Positions 52,568-62,648 of a DNA stretch of 64,000 nucleotides are shown here, one piece after another (within the stretch, counting starts at the first letter, position 1; the number at the start of each line of letters is the position of its first letter). Made by a program: the position numbers and the translations under genes. Location: the NCBI GenBank assembly GCA_947496555.1, contig CANMDH010000020.1:1-64000 (forward strand). The letters are read 5' to 3'. Under the pieces are notes generated by a model. It saw only the letters and a list, made by a program, of their open reading frames with translations, was not told the DNA's origin and did no database searches. The stretch comes from an uncultured Aquimarina sp. (GTDB taxonomy: Bacteria; Bacteroidota; Bacteroidia; Flavobacteriales; Flavobacteriaceae).

Positions 52568-53917
52568 CTAAAACCCTAGAATGATTTTGGCAATGTAGAA
52601 AAATAAAAAGATTCCAAAAATATCATTGCTGGTTGTGATAAATGGGCCAGTAGCTATAGCCGGGTCAATTCCTCTTTTGTCTAGAATGATTGGCACAAAT
52701 GTTCCGATAAGAGCAGCCACTATGATAACACAGAGCATAGATATCGCAATGGTGAAACTGAATAGCAAATCCATTCCGTCTAGTATACCAAAAAGAATCA
52801 CCAAAATTCCCAATGTTACTCCACTAATCAGGCTAAGCCCAATTTCTTTGACCAACCTATTAAATAAACTACCCTTTATATTATTATTGGCCAAACCTTG
52901 TACAATAATTGCACTTGACTGAACCCCTACGTTCCCTGCCATCGCAGCGATAAGAGGTGTAAAAAAGAACAGTTCTTTGTATTTGGTTAGTGCTACATCA
53001 AAGCTTTCCATAATAAAAACACTACCCAAGCCTCCAAAAAGACCCAAAACTAGCCAAGGTAACCTTGCACGGGTTAATTCCCATACACTGTCATCTGCTT
53101 CGACATCCTGAGAAATACCTGCTGCTAATTGGTAATCTTTCTCAGCCTCTTCTTTAATGAAGTCGACAATATCATCTATGGTAACCCTTCCAACTAATAC
53201 GCCGTCATGATCAACCACCGGAATTGCTTCAAGATCATATTTCTGCATGACACGAGCTACTTCTTCACCTTGGGTATCAACGTTTACATAATCTACTTTT
53301 GGGATATATATATCACTAATTTGAGCTTTGGTAGGAGCAGTGAGTAAGTCTTTTAAAGACAAACGTCCTTTTAACTTATCTTCTTTATCTACTACGTAGA
53401 TTGAATGTACCCTGGTAACATTTTTTGCTTGCCTTCTCATTTCACGCACGCACCCAGCTATGGTCCAGGTTTCTTTAACTTTTACAAGCTCCTTGGCCAT
53501 CAAACCACCTGCAGTATCTTCGCCATACGCAAGCAGTTCTTTAATATCTTCAGCATGCTTCTCGTCTTCTATTTCGGCAATTACCTCTTCGGCCAGTTCA
53601 TCAGGAAGTTCTGCCACTACATCGGCCGCATCATCGGTATCCATCTCCTCGAGCTCTTCGGCAATTTCTTTGGCAGAGAGATTTTCTAAGATGCGTTCTC
53701 GAAAATCTTCTTCGAGCTCCATAAGGGCTTCAGAAGTTTTTTTACTATTTAATAATTTAACTAGGTAAGTAGCTCTGGATAGATTAAGTTCACTAAGGAT
53801 TTCTGCAACGTCTGCAAAGTGTATTTCATTAAGCATATTGCGCAATTCCTTATCACTCTCAGTCGCGATGAGGTGTTTCACCTGTTCTATAAGCTCATTG
53901 GAAACCTGAAATTGCAT
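52568..53917 (-). CDS. mgtE: magnesium transporter MgtE
   Basis: A 449-aa Mg2+ channel/transporter. N-terminal superhelical MgtE_N domain (about 1-130; ELEEMDTDDAADVVAELPDE), two CBS domains (about 130-255; VHSIYVVDKEDKLKG, AIPVVDHDGVLVGRVTIDD) and five transmembrane helices from about residue 285 (GNVGVQSSAIIVQGLA). Length and order are standard. Minus-strand housekeeping cluster. Confidence 0.96.
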   Translation of the reverse strand: MQFQVSNELIEQVKHLIATESDKELRNMLNEIHFADVAEILSELNLSRATYLVKLLNSKKTSEALMELEEDFRERILENLSAKEIAEELEEMDTDDAADVVAELPDELAEEVIAEIEDEKHAEDIKELLAYGEDTAGGLMAKELVKVKETWTIAGCVREMRRQAKNVTRVHSIYVVDKEDKLKGRLSLKDLLTAPTKAQISDIYIPKVDYVNVDTQGEEVARVMQKYDLEAIPVVDHDGVLVGRVTIDDIVDFIKEEAEKDYQLAAGISQDVEADDSVWELTRARLPWLVLGLFGGLGSVFIMESFDVALTKYKELFFFTPLIAAMAGNVGVQSSAIIVQGLANNNIKGSLFNRLVKEIGLSLISGVTLGILVILFGILDGMDLLFSFTIAISMLCVIIVAALIGTFVPIILDKRGIDPAIATGPFITTSNDIFGIFLFFYIAKIILGF

Positions 53918-54037
53918 ACAGTAATTATTTAGCGAACCATTTTACAAACGCTCACAAAGATAACCAAAGAATTTAATTAGTAAGGCTATGATTCTTAAAA
54001 CCAAAATCTATCTTATTTTGTAGATTCTATCCGGAGT

Positions 54038-54910
54038 TTAAGCTTTTGATTTTTCTATAATAAGAGTTAATTCTATAAACTGATCAACCGATAATTGTTC
54101 TGGACGTTTATTAAATATTTCTAGTGATTTAATTTCCTCATGAAGCTGAAGTGCTTTAAGACTATTTCTAAGAGTTTTACGTCTTTGTCCGAAGGCAGTT
54201 TTTACCACAGTAAAGAGTAATTTTTCATCACAAGGAAGCGAATATTCTTTTTTTCTGATTAACCGTAAAACCCCACTGTCCACTTTGGGAGGGGGATTAA
54301 AAACTCCTGGAGGCACCGTAAATAAATATTCTGCATTATAAAATGCCTGAGTAAGTACAGAAAGAATACCATAGGTTTTACTTCCTTGTTTTTCGCAAAT
54401 ACGCTGTGCAACTTCTTTCTGAAACATCCCTGTAAATTCTGGGATACGATCCCGATTCTCTATAGTTTTAAATACGATTTGTGAAGAGATGTTGTATGGA
54501 AAATTACCAGTGATTGCAAATTGTTCATTTTCAAACAAGGTCCTTAGATCAAATTTCAGGAAATCGGCTTCCAATACTTGGAAAGAGGTATTTCCTGTTA
54601 TTAGTTTACTATGTTCAAGACGAAAATTAGTATTGAGATACTCGATAGACTCGGTGTCGAGATCCATGGCGACCAGATTTAGGTCTTTTTCAAGTATATA
54701 TTTGGTTAGTACTCCCATTCCTGGGCCAATTTCGATTACATTTTGGTATCCTTTAAGCGTAAGTGTATCACCAATCTTTCTGGCAATGTTTTCATCTTTC
54801 AAAAAATGCTGGCCAAGGTGCTTTTTGGCCCTTACTGCAGTTTTTTCTGAATTTTGATGAGAATTAGAAGTATGTCTTTTGTTTTTTTTGCGCTTAGTCA
54901 TTTTGCTCAC
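54038..54910 (-). CDS. rsmA: 16S rRNA dimethyladenosine transferase
   Basis: A 290-aa SAM-dependent enzyme (KsgA) that dimethylates A1518/A1519 of 16S rRNA. Core start [21 protein letters not shown] motif [12 protein letters not shown], and catalytic [13 protein letters not shown]. An N-terminal basic extension of about 25 residues ([11 protein letters not shown]) precedes the usual start. No alternative start codon directly precedes the core, so the extension is probably real, with the start at 54910 or 54901. It overlaps the preceding DUF4286 gene by 17 nt. Confidence 0.94.
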   Translation of the reverse strand: MSKMTKRKKNKRHTSNSHQNSEKTAVRAKKHLGQHFLKDENIARKIGDTLTLKGYQNVIEIGPGMGVLTKYILEKDLNLVAMDLDTESIEYLNTNFRLEHSKLITGNTSFQVLEADFLKFDLRTLFENEQFAITGNFPYNISSQIVFKTIENRDRIPEFTGMFQKEVAQRICEKQGSKTYGILSVLTQAFYNAEYLFTVPPGVFNPPPKVDSGVLRLIRKKEYSLPCDEKLLFTVVKTAFGQRRKTLRNSLKALQLHEEIKSLEIFNKRPEQLSVDQFIELTLIIEKSKA

Positions 54911-55208
54911 TCACAATTTCTAATTCTGTTCTGAAGGCTACAAACTTGCCCGAAAATCGATCCGTTTCAGCACGAAGACGATTGGCATCCTCATCATAGT
55001 ATTTTTGCAAAATTTCTTTGCTTTTTGTGGTGTATTGAACGGAGTAGGTGATACCACCCATTTCTTCTTCGACCAATACTTTGGTCATCAACGCTTTGCT
55101 AAATTTTCCAGTAGACAACATATCCGGGATGTGCTCATTCTTCATCCAATCCAGCCATTCGTCATGAACTGTTTCTTCAATATTTATAGTGACATTGTAT
55201 ATATACAT
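54894..55208 (-). CDS. DUF4286-family protein
   Basis: A 104-aa small protein: [20 protein letters not shown], then [11 protein letters not shown] and [15 protein letters not shown], the DUF4286 pattern common in Bacteroidetes. A ferredoxin-like fold is probable. It is commonly next to ksgA, as here, with overlapping genes. Function unknown. Confidence 0.85.
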   Translation of the reverse strand: MYIYNVTINIEETVHDEWLDWMKNEHIPDMLSTGKFSKALMTKVLVEEEMGGITYSVQYTTKSKEILQKYYDEDANRLRAETDRFSGKFVAFRTELEIVSEQND

Positions 55209-55237
55209 TATAGTTGTTTATCTTTAGTAGTTCGTCT

Positions 55238-55277
55238 CAAAGACCCAAAGAGGCAAAGTTACAAAGAAGCAAAGAAA
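55238..55277. repeat. five tandem CAAAGNNN octamers
   Basis: CAAAGACC, CAAAGAGG, CAAAGTTA, CAAAGAAG and CAAAGAAA follow without gaps in the intergenic space upstream of the DUF4286 gene. Similar low-complexity strings are scattered through flavobacterial genomes. No function is evident. The rest of the 55209-55453 gap shows nothing. Confidence 0.6.
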
Positions 55278-55453
55278 GATATACTAAAAAGAGGAAGTCA
55301 TTAGTTATTTCAGTTATGCATCCTTTGCGGGGCTAAGCGTATTTTAATAATCAATAATCAACATATGCAACCTGAATCTAAGAACTGTTCTAGATTTGGA
55401 AAAATAAAACTTTGATTCTTAGGATCTTTGTAGCTTAGAAACTTTTAAGAAAA

Positions 55454-57241
55454 CTAATTTATTGCGTCACCGCGCAGCGTTCTGTATTTTTTTCGAGAAT
55501 CTACAAAATAAATACTATCGGCATGATTAAAAATGATCTTTTCGTACAATTCTTTTGCTTTTTCTGGTTCTCCAAGCTTATTTACATACAACTCGGCTAA
55601 CCAATAATAGGCATCGTCTACCAAAATATCATCTCCATAAAATTCTATAATCTTTAGATAGTTTACCTTGGCTTTTTCGTATTGCTCTTCCTTTTCAAAA
55701 AGCTTAGCCTGACGTAAAAAGGCTTCATCCTCTATTTTTTCACCGCGATGCTGAGTTAGAATCTTTTCATAGGTGGCAATGGCTTCTTCATTTTTGTTTT
55801 GAAAGGATTGTAGGTCAGCCTTAGCAAAAATTTTAAGCGCCGTTTGCGTTGAGTCCTCCAGTGAATTATCACTTATTATTAGGCTTAGCTCCATAGCATC
55901 GTTGGCAATAAGCTGTGATGTTGAAGATTTCAGCACATCAAGCTGTGTTTGCGCCCAAGCAAAATCACCTTTATAATAACTGGTTTTTGCAACTTTAAAT
56001 CGAGCATCCTGGGCCAGGAAATTATTCTTTAAAGCATTTTGTACCTGAGTGTAATAAATTAGTGCCTGATTAAATTTTTGATCTAAAACCAGGATATCCG
56101 CAATTTTCATTTTCACTCTCGAAGACTGGAACCTGGATAAGCGCTCCCTATCGATTAAGTCTTTCAGGAAACGTATAGCCTCTTTTTTTTGATCCATATT
56201 AAAGGCTAGAAAATGGGCGTAATCTACCTGTAATCCAATAGTTTCTCGAGATTTTCCGTACTCGTTAAATACGGTGTTATATTGTTCTACAATAGATTTG
56301 TATTCTTTTTTGTTGGCATTATCCACTTTTGCTTTTAATATGATTTTATGCGCCGTAAGTTTCATGTCCTTAGATGCAGAAGTCTCAAGAATATAATCAA
56401 GTATTTCTGTAGCCGATTTGATATCTTTTTCGGCAATTGCTATTCTGGCCAAGTCAATAATTCCCTGAGGTCCAACATCATTACGTTTGTAAATTGCTTT
56501 TTCATGAACAAAAGCTTTTTTAAATTGCTTTTGTTGTATGAATAACCAACTTAGCATTTCATTATATAAAATATCAGGATTTTGTTGAAGTCTTTTGATT
56601 AATAATTTCCTGAAAATTACGTTTGCTTCATGGGTAGGATCCTCCTCTATGTAGTCGCTAAAATTTCGTTGTACAATATTGACATAATTGGGTTGCAATT
56701 GTAATAATGACAAGTAACTGTCAAACATTTTTTCTAGCTTTCCTTGCTCGCCATAGATTTTGGCCAATTGTACATTAAAATTTGCTCTTGGATTGTCTTG
56801 CATGCCTTTTTCATAAATCAAGGCTGCTTGGTCTAGAAGGTTGTATTTTTCAAAAGTTTGTGCAAGAGAATAGGCGTGATTTGCATTGTTGTTTTGATAG
56901 GCTTCTATGGCGTTGTCATAATATGTTTTTGCCTGTTCAGATTTGCCCTGTAGGTCATAATGATGTCCCAACTCTACCATTAACTGTGCATTATAGGGTA
57001 CTTGTTCGATTCTTTTTTTTAAAATACTCTCTGCTTTATCAAATTGTTCAAGCTGTTGGTGCGACTCTACTAATCCTAGCAAATAATTAATACGTCCCGG
57101 GTTTTTATCATATAATTTTTGGTAGATAGATAACGCTTTTTCATATTGTCCCTGTTGTGCATAGTTTTTTGCCAACTGTTCTGATTGCCCAACAACCGAA
57201 AAAGTCATAAACAGGGTGATATAGAAAAAGATAAGACGCAT
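55454..57241 (-). CDS. exported TPR protein
   Basis: A 595-aa protein with signal peptide (LIFFYITLFMTFSVVGQS) and TPR units through most of its length: NYAQQGQYEKALSIYQKLYD, QLMVELGHHYDLQGK, KLFEEKEQYEKAKVNYLKII and AKELYEKIIFNHADS. Probably a periplasmic scaffold, of a type widespread in Flavobacteriaceae next to serS. No catalytic domain. Confidence 0.85.
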   Translation of the reverse strand: MRLIFFYITLFMTFSVVGQSEQLAKNYAQQGQYEKALSIYQKLYDKNPGRINYLLGLVESHQQLEQFDKAESILKKRIEQVPYNAQLMVELGHHYDLQGKSEQAKTYYDNAIEAYQNNNANHAYSLAQTFEKYNLLDQAALIYEKGMQDNPRANFNVQLAKIYGEQGKLEKMFDSYLSLLQLQPNYVNIVQRNFSDYIEEDPTHEANVIFRKLLIKRLQQNPDILYNEMLSWLFIQQKQFKKAFVHEKAIYKRNDVGPQGIIDLARIAIAEKDIKSATEILDYILETSASKDMKLTAHKIILKAKVDNANKKEYKSIVEQYNTVFNEYGKSRETIGLQVDYAHFLAFNMDQKKEAIRFLKDLIDRERLSRFQSSRVKMKIADILVLDQKFNQALIYYTQVQNALKNNFLAQDARFKVAKTSYYKGDFAWAQTQLDVLKSSTSQLIANDAMELSLIISDNSLEDSTQTALKIFAKADLQSFQNKNEEAIATYEKILTQHRGEKIEDEAFLRQAKLFEKEEQYEKAKVNYLKIIEFYGDDILVDDAYYWLAELYVNKLGEPEKAKELYEKIIFNHADSIYFVDSRKKYRTLRGDAIN

Positions 57242-57334
57242 TTTGCAAGTTTTTATGTAAAGATAGCAAATAGTCTTTAGTAGTTAGTTGGTAGCGGTTA
57301 GTTTAACGAATCACTAACCACAATTGAGTAACTA

Positions 57335-58606
57335 TCAATCAATCCACTCAAATCCGCAGTAAGGAACCAGGACTTCTGGAATTTTGATGCCTTTTGGAGT
57401 TTGATAATTTTCCAGGATACCTGCAAGAACTCTTGGCAGTGCCAGTGAACTTCCATTTAGGGTATGTGCCAATTGTTTTTTGCCATCTTTATCTTTGAAA
57501 CGTAATTTTAAACGATTTGCCTGGAAAGACTCAAAGTTTGAAACAGAACTAATTTCCAGCCAACGATCCTGAGCTGTCGAAAATACTTCAAAATCATAGG
57601 TTAGGGCAGCGGTAAACCCGATATCACCTCCACAAAGACGCAAAATACGATACGGTAGTTTTAATTCTCTTAGGATCTCTTTTACATGTTCTACCATTCC
57701 GTCTAGTGCCTGATATGAGTTTTCTGGTTTTTCGATACGCACAATTTCTACTTTGTCAAATTGATGCAAACGATTCAAACCACGCACATGAGCTCCATAC
57801 GAACCGGCTTCTCTTCTAAAACATGGCGTATATCCTGTACAGCAAATAGGAAGGTCCGTTTCTGTTAATAATTCATCTCTAAACATATTTGTAACCGGTA
57901 CTTCTGCGGTTGGGATAAGATATAGATCATCTTCAGTTACATGATACATTTGCCCTTCTTTATCAGGTAACTGTCCGGTACCAAATCCAGAGGCTTCATT
58001 TACCAAATGCGGTACTTGGTATTCTTTATATCCCGCTTCGGTATTTTTATCCAGAAAATAGCTAATCAATGCTCGCTGTAGTCGGGCTCCTTTTCCTTTA
58101 TATATAGGAAAACCGGCTCCGGTAACTTTTACACCCAGTTCAAAATCAATGATATCGTATTTTTTGGCAAGCTCCCAATGAGGTAATGCACCCTCTTCAA
58201 GTGTTGGTACATTTCCTTCGTTAAACACTTCTTCATTATCCTCTTCACTTTGTCCGTCTGGTACAGAATCATGCGGAATATTAGGAATGGTATATAAAAG
58301 TTCTGCCAATTCCTTTTGTAAATCATCGAGTTGGGTAGATAATTCTTTAGAACTTTCTTTTAACTGTGCTGTTTTCTCTTTTAATAAATTTGCTTTTTGC
58401 TGTTCCCCATTTTTGAACAACATACCAATTTCTTTAGAAAACTTATTAGAATCTGCTAGTATATTATCTAATTTTGTCTGCGTTGCACGACGGTTTTCAT
58501 CCAACTCGATTACCTTGTCCAGGATTAGAGCGGCGTCAAAATTACGTTTTGCCAAGGCCTTGATATAGGCTTCTTTGTTTGCTATGATCTTTGATACTAC
58601 TAACAT
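57335..58606 (-). CDS. serS: seryl-tRNA synthetase
   Basis: A 423-aa class II aminoacyl-tRNA synthetase. N-terminal coiled-coil arm (about 30-105), then class II motifs: GAHVRGLNRLHQFDKVEIV (motif 2 region) and NGSSLALPRVLAGILENYQ (motif 3). CFRREAGSYG is the serine-specific motif. Standard length. Confidence 0.97.
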   Translation of the reverse strand: MLVVSKIIANKEAYIKALAKRNFDAALILDKVIELDENRRATQTKLDNILADSNKFSKEIGMLFKNGEQQKANLLKEKTAQLKESSKELSTQLDDLQKELAELLYTIPNIPHDSVPDGQSEEDNEEVFNEGNVPTLEEGALPHWELAKKYDIIDFELGVKVTGAGFPIYKGKGARLQRALISYFLDKNTEAGYKEYQVPHLVNEASGFGTGQLPDKEGQMYHVTEDDLYLIPTAEVPVTNMFRDELLTETDLPICCTGYTPCFRREAGSYGAHVRGLNRLHQFDKVEIVRIEKPENSYQALDGMVEHVKEILRELKLPYRILRLCGGDIGFTAALTYDFEVFSTAQDRWLEISSVSNFESFQANRLKLRFKDKDGKKQLAHTLNGSSLALPRVLAGILENYQTPKGIKIPEVLVPYCGFEWID

Positions 58607-58645
58607 GATGTCTTTTTTGGGCGATTGCCGGGCTATGCGTTATAT

Positions 58646-58696
58646 CTTTTTTATAATTGTACCCTTCGAGAACCTCAGGGTACAATTATAAAAAAG
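58646..58696 (-). terminator. long hairpin, terminator and dispersed repeat copy A
   Basis: 20-bp perfect arms (58646-58665 and 58677-58696) around CGAGAACCTC-type loop sequence, ending in an A/T run. It lies about 100 nt beyond the stop of the HTTM gene on the minus strand. The core GTACCCT....AGGGTAC with the same loop recurs inverted at 61786-61828. Confidence 0.7.
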
Positions 58697-58794
58697 GATG
58701 CCACTTCTATCCCTATCGCAATGAAGGAGCAAATTTAAATAAAAGTGTGGTTTTAGAAGACTTAAAAAATTATGAATTTTATAAATTTTTTGAT

Positions 58795-60117
58795 CTATTC
58801 TGTACTGTATTTTAATATCCACGGGTTAGTAGTAAAAGAATTCCATGATACATTGGCAATATCCACTTCGGGATCGATAAAGGTTTTTCGTTTTTTACCA
58901 TTTACTGATACACTACTTTTTACAAATACCGAGATGTCTTTTCCTTCTTTGGCATATTTTTTCTTTAGATGTTGAGCAAACTGCCACATAAAGTCGGGTT
59001 TAGTATTTACCGAGCGAATTTGTTTTTGGGTCAAATAATCATTTTTCTTAATGATTTGTCGCTTCGGCTCAGCATCATTTTTATCGACTACATAGAAGTT
59101 TGTTATTCCAGAACGGCCTCGTAACATCATACGCCAGCTTAATCGATGACCTTCTTCGGTCCATAAAACATCTCCAGGTATGAACCAGTGGCGTAAAGGC
59201 AGCGCAATCTGAATTATAAACCAAATGATAGCTATCGGAATTAAAAAGCGTTTATATGAGGGTACTATAACTTCATTGGCATTATAGAACTCTTTCTTTT
59301 TCATAAAAATTCGATGTATTCTTTCTTTTGAAAAGAAAAATACACTAAACGCCAATGACAAATACGGAAAGATCCCAATCTGAAAGACAATCGAATTGAA
59401 TAAATGAAAAAAGATACCTAGACAAAAAATGATAAATCTGGTTCTTTTCCATAGTAATAAAGGTATAACCAAGAGATCAAACAAAATCCCAAAATAAGCT
59501 ACACTTACATGGGCCCAATGATTTTGTAAAATGGGTCCAACTATTGGATAATATGCACGTCCAGCCATTAGGTTTTTTGCTACCGTAAAATCTAACCAAT
59601 CGGGATAAAGTTTTGCAACCGAAGCATAGGTATAAACGATCCAGAGTTGTAAGATGATCAATAATACCACCCAACGGGGCATAGCGATTTTTTTTAAAGA
59701 TGGATTTCTTTTTACATCTACAGAAAAATAATTTCCTGCGGGTAATATGATCATTATGATCAATAATAACAGTAATAGATAATAGTGGTTATTGTAAGAG
59801 GATTTTTGCATAAAATAAACACCTGCCCACATCACGGTATAACCCATCATGCTCCATCGGTATTTATACCCTACCATAACCAAAAGTCCAAAAATCCCCA
59901 TAATGGCAAAGTAAAAATACATCCCGTTACCAGGTAGTGGTTGCAAGAAGTCGAGTCCAATAAAATTAAAAGTAAACTCAGGGTCTACAAGAGTTCTTTT
60001 AATCCAACCAGTAAAAATAGCTCCAATAGCTTCTGCAGCAATTAAGAACCCAAAAAAGACTCTAAATATAATTAAGGAACTATTGTCTATTTGAGTGAAC
60101 AACCAACGATTGATCAT
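58795..60117 (-). CDS. HTTM-domain membrane protein
   Basis: A 440-aa polytopic protein of the HTTM family, the membrane domain shared with vitamin K-dependent gamma-carboxylase. SSLIIFRVFFGFLIAAEAIG, KSSYNNHYYLLLLLLIIMI and YTYASVAKLYPDWLDF are typical. The last ~100 residues are soluble and periplasmic in type. Physiological role in Bacteroidetes unknown. It overlaps ribF by 4 nt (ATGA). Confidence 0.88.
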   Translation of the reverse strand: MINRWLFTQIDNSSLIIFRVFFGFLIAAEAIGAIFTGWIKRTLVDPEFTFNFIGLDFLQPLPGNGMYFYFAIMGIFGLLVMVGYKYRWSMMGYTVMWAGVYFMQKSSYNNHYYLLLLLLIIMIILPAGNYFSVDVKRNPSLKKIAMPRWVVLLIILQLWIVYTYASVAKLYPDWLDFTVAKNLMAGRAYYPIVGPILQNHWAHVSVAYFGILFDLLVIPLLLWKRTRFIIFCLGIFFHLFNSIVFQIGIFPYLSLAFSVFFFSKERIHRIFMKKKEFYNANEVIVPSYKRFLIPIAIIWFIIQIALPLRHWFIPGDVLWTEEGHRLSWRMMLRGRSGITNFYVVDKNDAEPKRQIIKKNDYLTQKQIRSVNTKPDFMWQFAQHLKKKYAKEGKDISVFVKSSVSVNGKKRKTFIDPEVDIANVSWNSFTTNPWILKYSTE

Positions 60118-61046
60118 ACCAAAGAATTTATGTATTCACGAGAGAAATCTTCGTCCTGCTGCATGGCCTCTTTCAATTGATCTACAGAATCAAATTTTTT
60201 CTCATCTCTTATGCGTTTAAGTAGCTCGATTTGTATCTTTTTCTCGTACAAATTAAACGAAGCATCAAAAAAATGCGTCTCTATGGTTTGATGGCTTCCG
60301 TTAACGGTTGGGTTGGTTCCAATATTCATCATTCCGAAATGAATTTTACCGTCGATATAAGATTTTACAATATAGACTCCATTTTTAGGAATAAGCTTAT
60401 ATTTTTCTTCAATGTGCAGATTGGCAGTAGGGTAACTTAATTTACGTCCAAGTTCTTTTCCTTTTACCACTCTTCCGGTTAACATAAAATTATACCCCAA
60501 ATACATGTTGGCCTTGGTTACATTTCCTTCAAAAAGAGCTTCTCTGATTTTTGTAGAACTTATGGCCACATCATCTATATCTTGTTTAGAGATTTCTTCT
60601 ACCGTAAAATTATTTTGTATTCCGTAAGAAGCCAAATCTGTTATATTAGAGTTGCGATTACGACCAAATCGATGATCGTACCCTATAATTACATGTCTTA
60701 CATTAAGACAATTTACAAGCATTTGCTCTACATATTCGCCGGCAGTAAGGCGAGAAAATTCTTTGGTAAAAGGATGGATTACAAGATTGTCCAAACCGGT
60801 TTTTTCAAGGATTTGTATACGCTCTTCGATCGTATTAATAAGTTTAATGCCCGAATCCTGTTGCAAAACCATTCTGGGGTGCGGAAAAAATGTAAGGATC
60901 ACAGATTCTAGACCATGATTAGCGGTACTCTCTACGATGCGTTCTATTATTTTTTTATGGCCAATATGTACGCCATCAAAGGTCCCTATGGTCACTACCG
61001 AGGGAGCTTTATTGTCATATTCATCAGCACTGTGGTAAAGTTTCAA
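60114..61046 (-). CDS. ribF: bifunctional riboflavin kinase/FAD synthetase
   Basis: A 310-aa enzyme making FMN and FAD. N-terminal nucleotidyltransferase domain with VVTIGTFDGVHIGHKKIIER and IIGYDHRFGRNR. C-terminal flavokinase with GRVVKGKELGRKLSYPTANL and FGMMNIGTNPTVNG. Complete and of standard length. Coupled to the downstream HTTM gene by overlap. Confidence 0.97.
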   Translation of the reverse strand: MKLYHSADEYDNKAPSVVTIGTFDGVHIGHKKIIERIVESTANHGLESVILTFFPHPRMVLQQDSGIKLINTIEERIQILEKTGLDNLVIHPFTKEFSRLTAGEYVEQMLVNCLNVRHVIIGYDHRFGRNRNSNITDLASYGIQNNFTVEEISKQDIDDVAISSTKIREALFEGNVTKANMYLGYNFMLTGRVVKGKELGRKLSYPTANLHIEEKYKLIPKNGVYIVKSYIDGKIHFGMMNIGTNPTVNGSHQTIETHFFDASFNLYEKKIQIELLKRIRDEKKFDSVDQLKEAMQQDEDFSREYINSLV

Positions 61047-61098
61047 GAAGTAATTTTTTTTGAATTATAAAATTAAGGAAATGTTGGGATACATTTCT

Positions 61099-61725
61099 TT
61101 ATTTTCCGTTAAAGGTATTCATAGTATTTGAAAGTCCTGCGGTGGCAAAGGATTTTATTAGTGCTATTCCTTTGTCTAATCGCTCGGGCATGGCAGCTTC
61201 ATCTTCGTCACTCCATTCGCCAAGTACGTAATCTACTTGTCGGCCTTTATTAAACTCAGCACCTACGCCAAATCTAAACCTACAATATTTTGAAGTATTT
61301 AGTTGGGTCTCGATATCTTTAAGCCCATTATGCCCACCAGCACTACCTTTTGCTTTTAGGCGTATAGTGCCAAAAGGAAGATTAATGTCATCGGTTACAA
61401 CCAATAGGTTCTCTAGAGGAACTTTCTCTTTTTCTAACCAATATCTAACTGCTTTTCCACTAAGGTTCATATATGTATTGGGTTTTAGAAGTATAAAAGT
61501 TCTTCCTTTAAATTTATAGGTAGTAATATCTCCTAGTTTTTTGGTTTCGAAGGTAAGACCTTCTTCTTTGGCCAGTGCATCCAGAATTCTGAAACCAATA
61601 TTGTGGCGAGTATTATGATATTTGGGACCTATATTTCCGAGGCCGGCAACAAGAAATTTTTTCATTGGATCTTCTTGAGTTTCCTTTTTCTCTTTTTTAA
61701 ATAATTTTCTGAATACAGAAAGCAT
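61099..61725 (-). CDS. pth: peptidyl-tRNA hydrolase
   Basis: A 208-aa hydrolase that frees tRNA from peptidyl-tRNA. VAGLGNIGPKYHNTRHNIGF contains the active-site Asn and His. KPNTYMNLSGKAV, DDINLPFG and GSAGGHNGLKDIE complete the pattern. The ~20-residue lysine-rich N-terminal extension (MLSVFRKLFKKEKKE) is common in flavobacterial Pth; a start at the inner MKKFLVAG is the alternative. Confidence 0.96.
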   Translation of the reverse strand: MLSVFRKLFKKEKKETQEDPMKKFLVAGLGNIGPKYHNTRHNIGFRILDALAKEEGLTFETKKLGDITTYKFKGRTFILLKPNTYMNLSGKAVRYWLEKEKVPLENLLVVTDDINLPFGTIRLKAKGSAGGHNGLKDIETQLNTSKYCRFRFGVGAEFNKGRQVDYVLGEWSDEDEAAMPERLDKGIALIKSFATAGLSNTMNTFNGK

Positions 61726-61785
61726 ATTTTTATATTTTGTGTGAGGGATAAAAGCCTTTCAACAAGCTCGGGACAAGCTTTATAC

Positions 61786-61828
61786 TTTATTATTGTACCC
61801 TGAGGTTCTCGAAGGGTACAATAATAAA
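61786..61828. repeat. palindromic dispersed repeat copy B
   Basis: TTTATTATTGTACCCT pairs with AGGGTACAATAATAAA around a loop containing GAGGTTCTCG. It is the inverted equivalent of the hairpin at 58646-58696. The surrounding 61740-61880 also shows shared fragments. A diverged piece (CCTGAGCCCTTCGAC) occurs at about 5215. Confidence 0.7.
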
Positions 61829-61910
61829 AGATGCAGCGAATTGCCTGACCAAATCCCGATAGTTATAAGGATCGGAAGGAAGGGACACCCTCAAAAAATC
61901 TATGCAAAAA

Positions 61911-61950
61911 TAAAAAAAGCACTTTGAATCTTACTCAAAGTGCTTTTATA
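61911..61950 (-). terminator. terminator of rplY
   Basis: AGCACTTTGA (61918-61927) and TCAAAGTGCT (61935-61944) form a 10-bp stem followed on the minus strand by TTTTTTTATTTTT, 28 nt past the rplY stop. Confidence 0.88.
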
Positions 61951-61971
61951 ATATATTCTATACTAAGAAAA

Positions 61972-62625
61972 CTATGCTTCTGTTGCAGGAGCGTCTGCAG
62001 CTGGAGCCGCTTCTCCTCCTTCAGTAGTAGCTGCAGTTTCTTCAGTTTCTTCTTCTTCATCTTCCTCATCTTCAATAGCAACACGAGAAGTTTTCACCAT
62101 ACAAATTACAGTGTTATCAGGGTGTAGAATAGTGAAATCATCACTTGCTACATCGGTAACATATAATTTGTTTCCTATTTTTAGTTTTTTAATGTTTCCT
62201 TCAATTACGTCTGGTAATTTTGAAGCAAGACCTTTTACTTTGATACGTCTTAAGTTGAAACGTAATACACCACCATTAAGTACACCACGAGAGGTTCCTA
62301 CCGTTCGGAAAGGAAGTTCTATAATGATTGGTTTATCGTCAAAAATTCGGATAAAATCAATGTGTAAAATTCTATCGGTTACAGGGTGAAATTGGATATC
62401 CTGTAAGATTGCATTTATTTTTGTACCATTATCTAACGCTATTACCACGGTATGAACGTCTGGAGTGTACACTAAATTTTTGAAAGCAATTTCTGGCGCT
62501 GCAAAGTGTACAATAGTGTCTCCACCATAAATAACACAAGGTACCTGTCCAGCATTACGTAGGGCTTTTGTTGCTTTCTTGCCCACGCTTTCTCTTTGAG
62601 ATGCGTTGATTGTTAATGATTTCAT
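61972..62625 (-). CDS. rplY: 50S ribosomal protein L25 (CTC family)
   Basis: A 217-aa L25/TL5-type protein that binds 5S rRNA. N-terminal L25 domain ([27 protein letters not shown]), then the TL5 beta domain ([20 protein letters not shown]) and a very acidic, alanine-rich tail of about 35 residues. Next gene after prs with a 23-nt gap, as usual in Bacteroidetes. Confidence 0.96.
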   Translation of the reverse strand: MKSLTINASQRESVGKKATKALRNAGQVPCVIYGGDTIVHFAAPEIAFKNLVYTPDVHTVVIALDNGTKINAILQDIQFHPVTDRILHIDFIRIFDDKPIIIELPFRTVGTSRGVLNGGVLRFNLRRIKVKGLASKLPDVIEGNIKKLKIGNKLYVTDVASDDFTILHPDNTVICMVKTSRVAIEDEEDEEEETEETAATTEGGEAAPAADAPATEA

Positions 62626-62648
62626 TTTAAAATTTATTAATTATTAAT

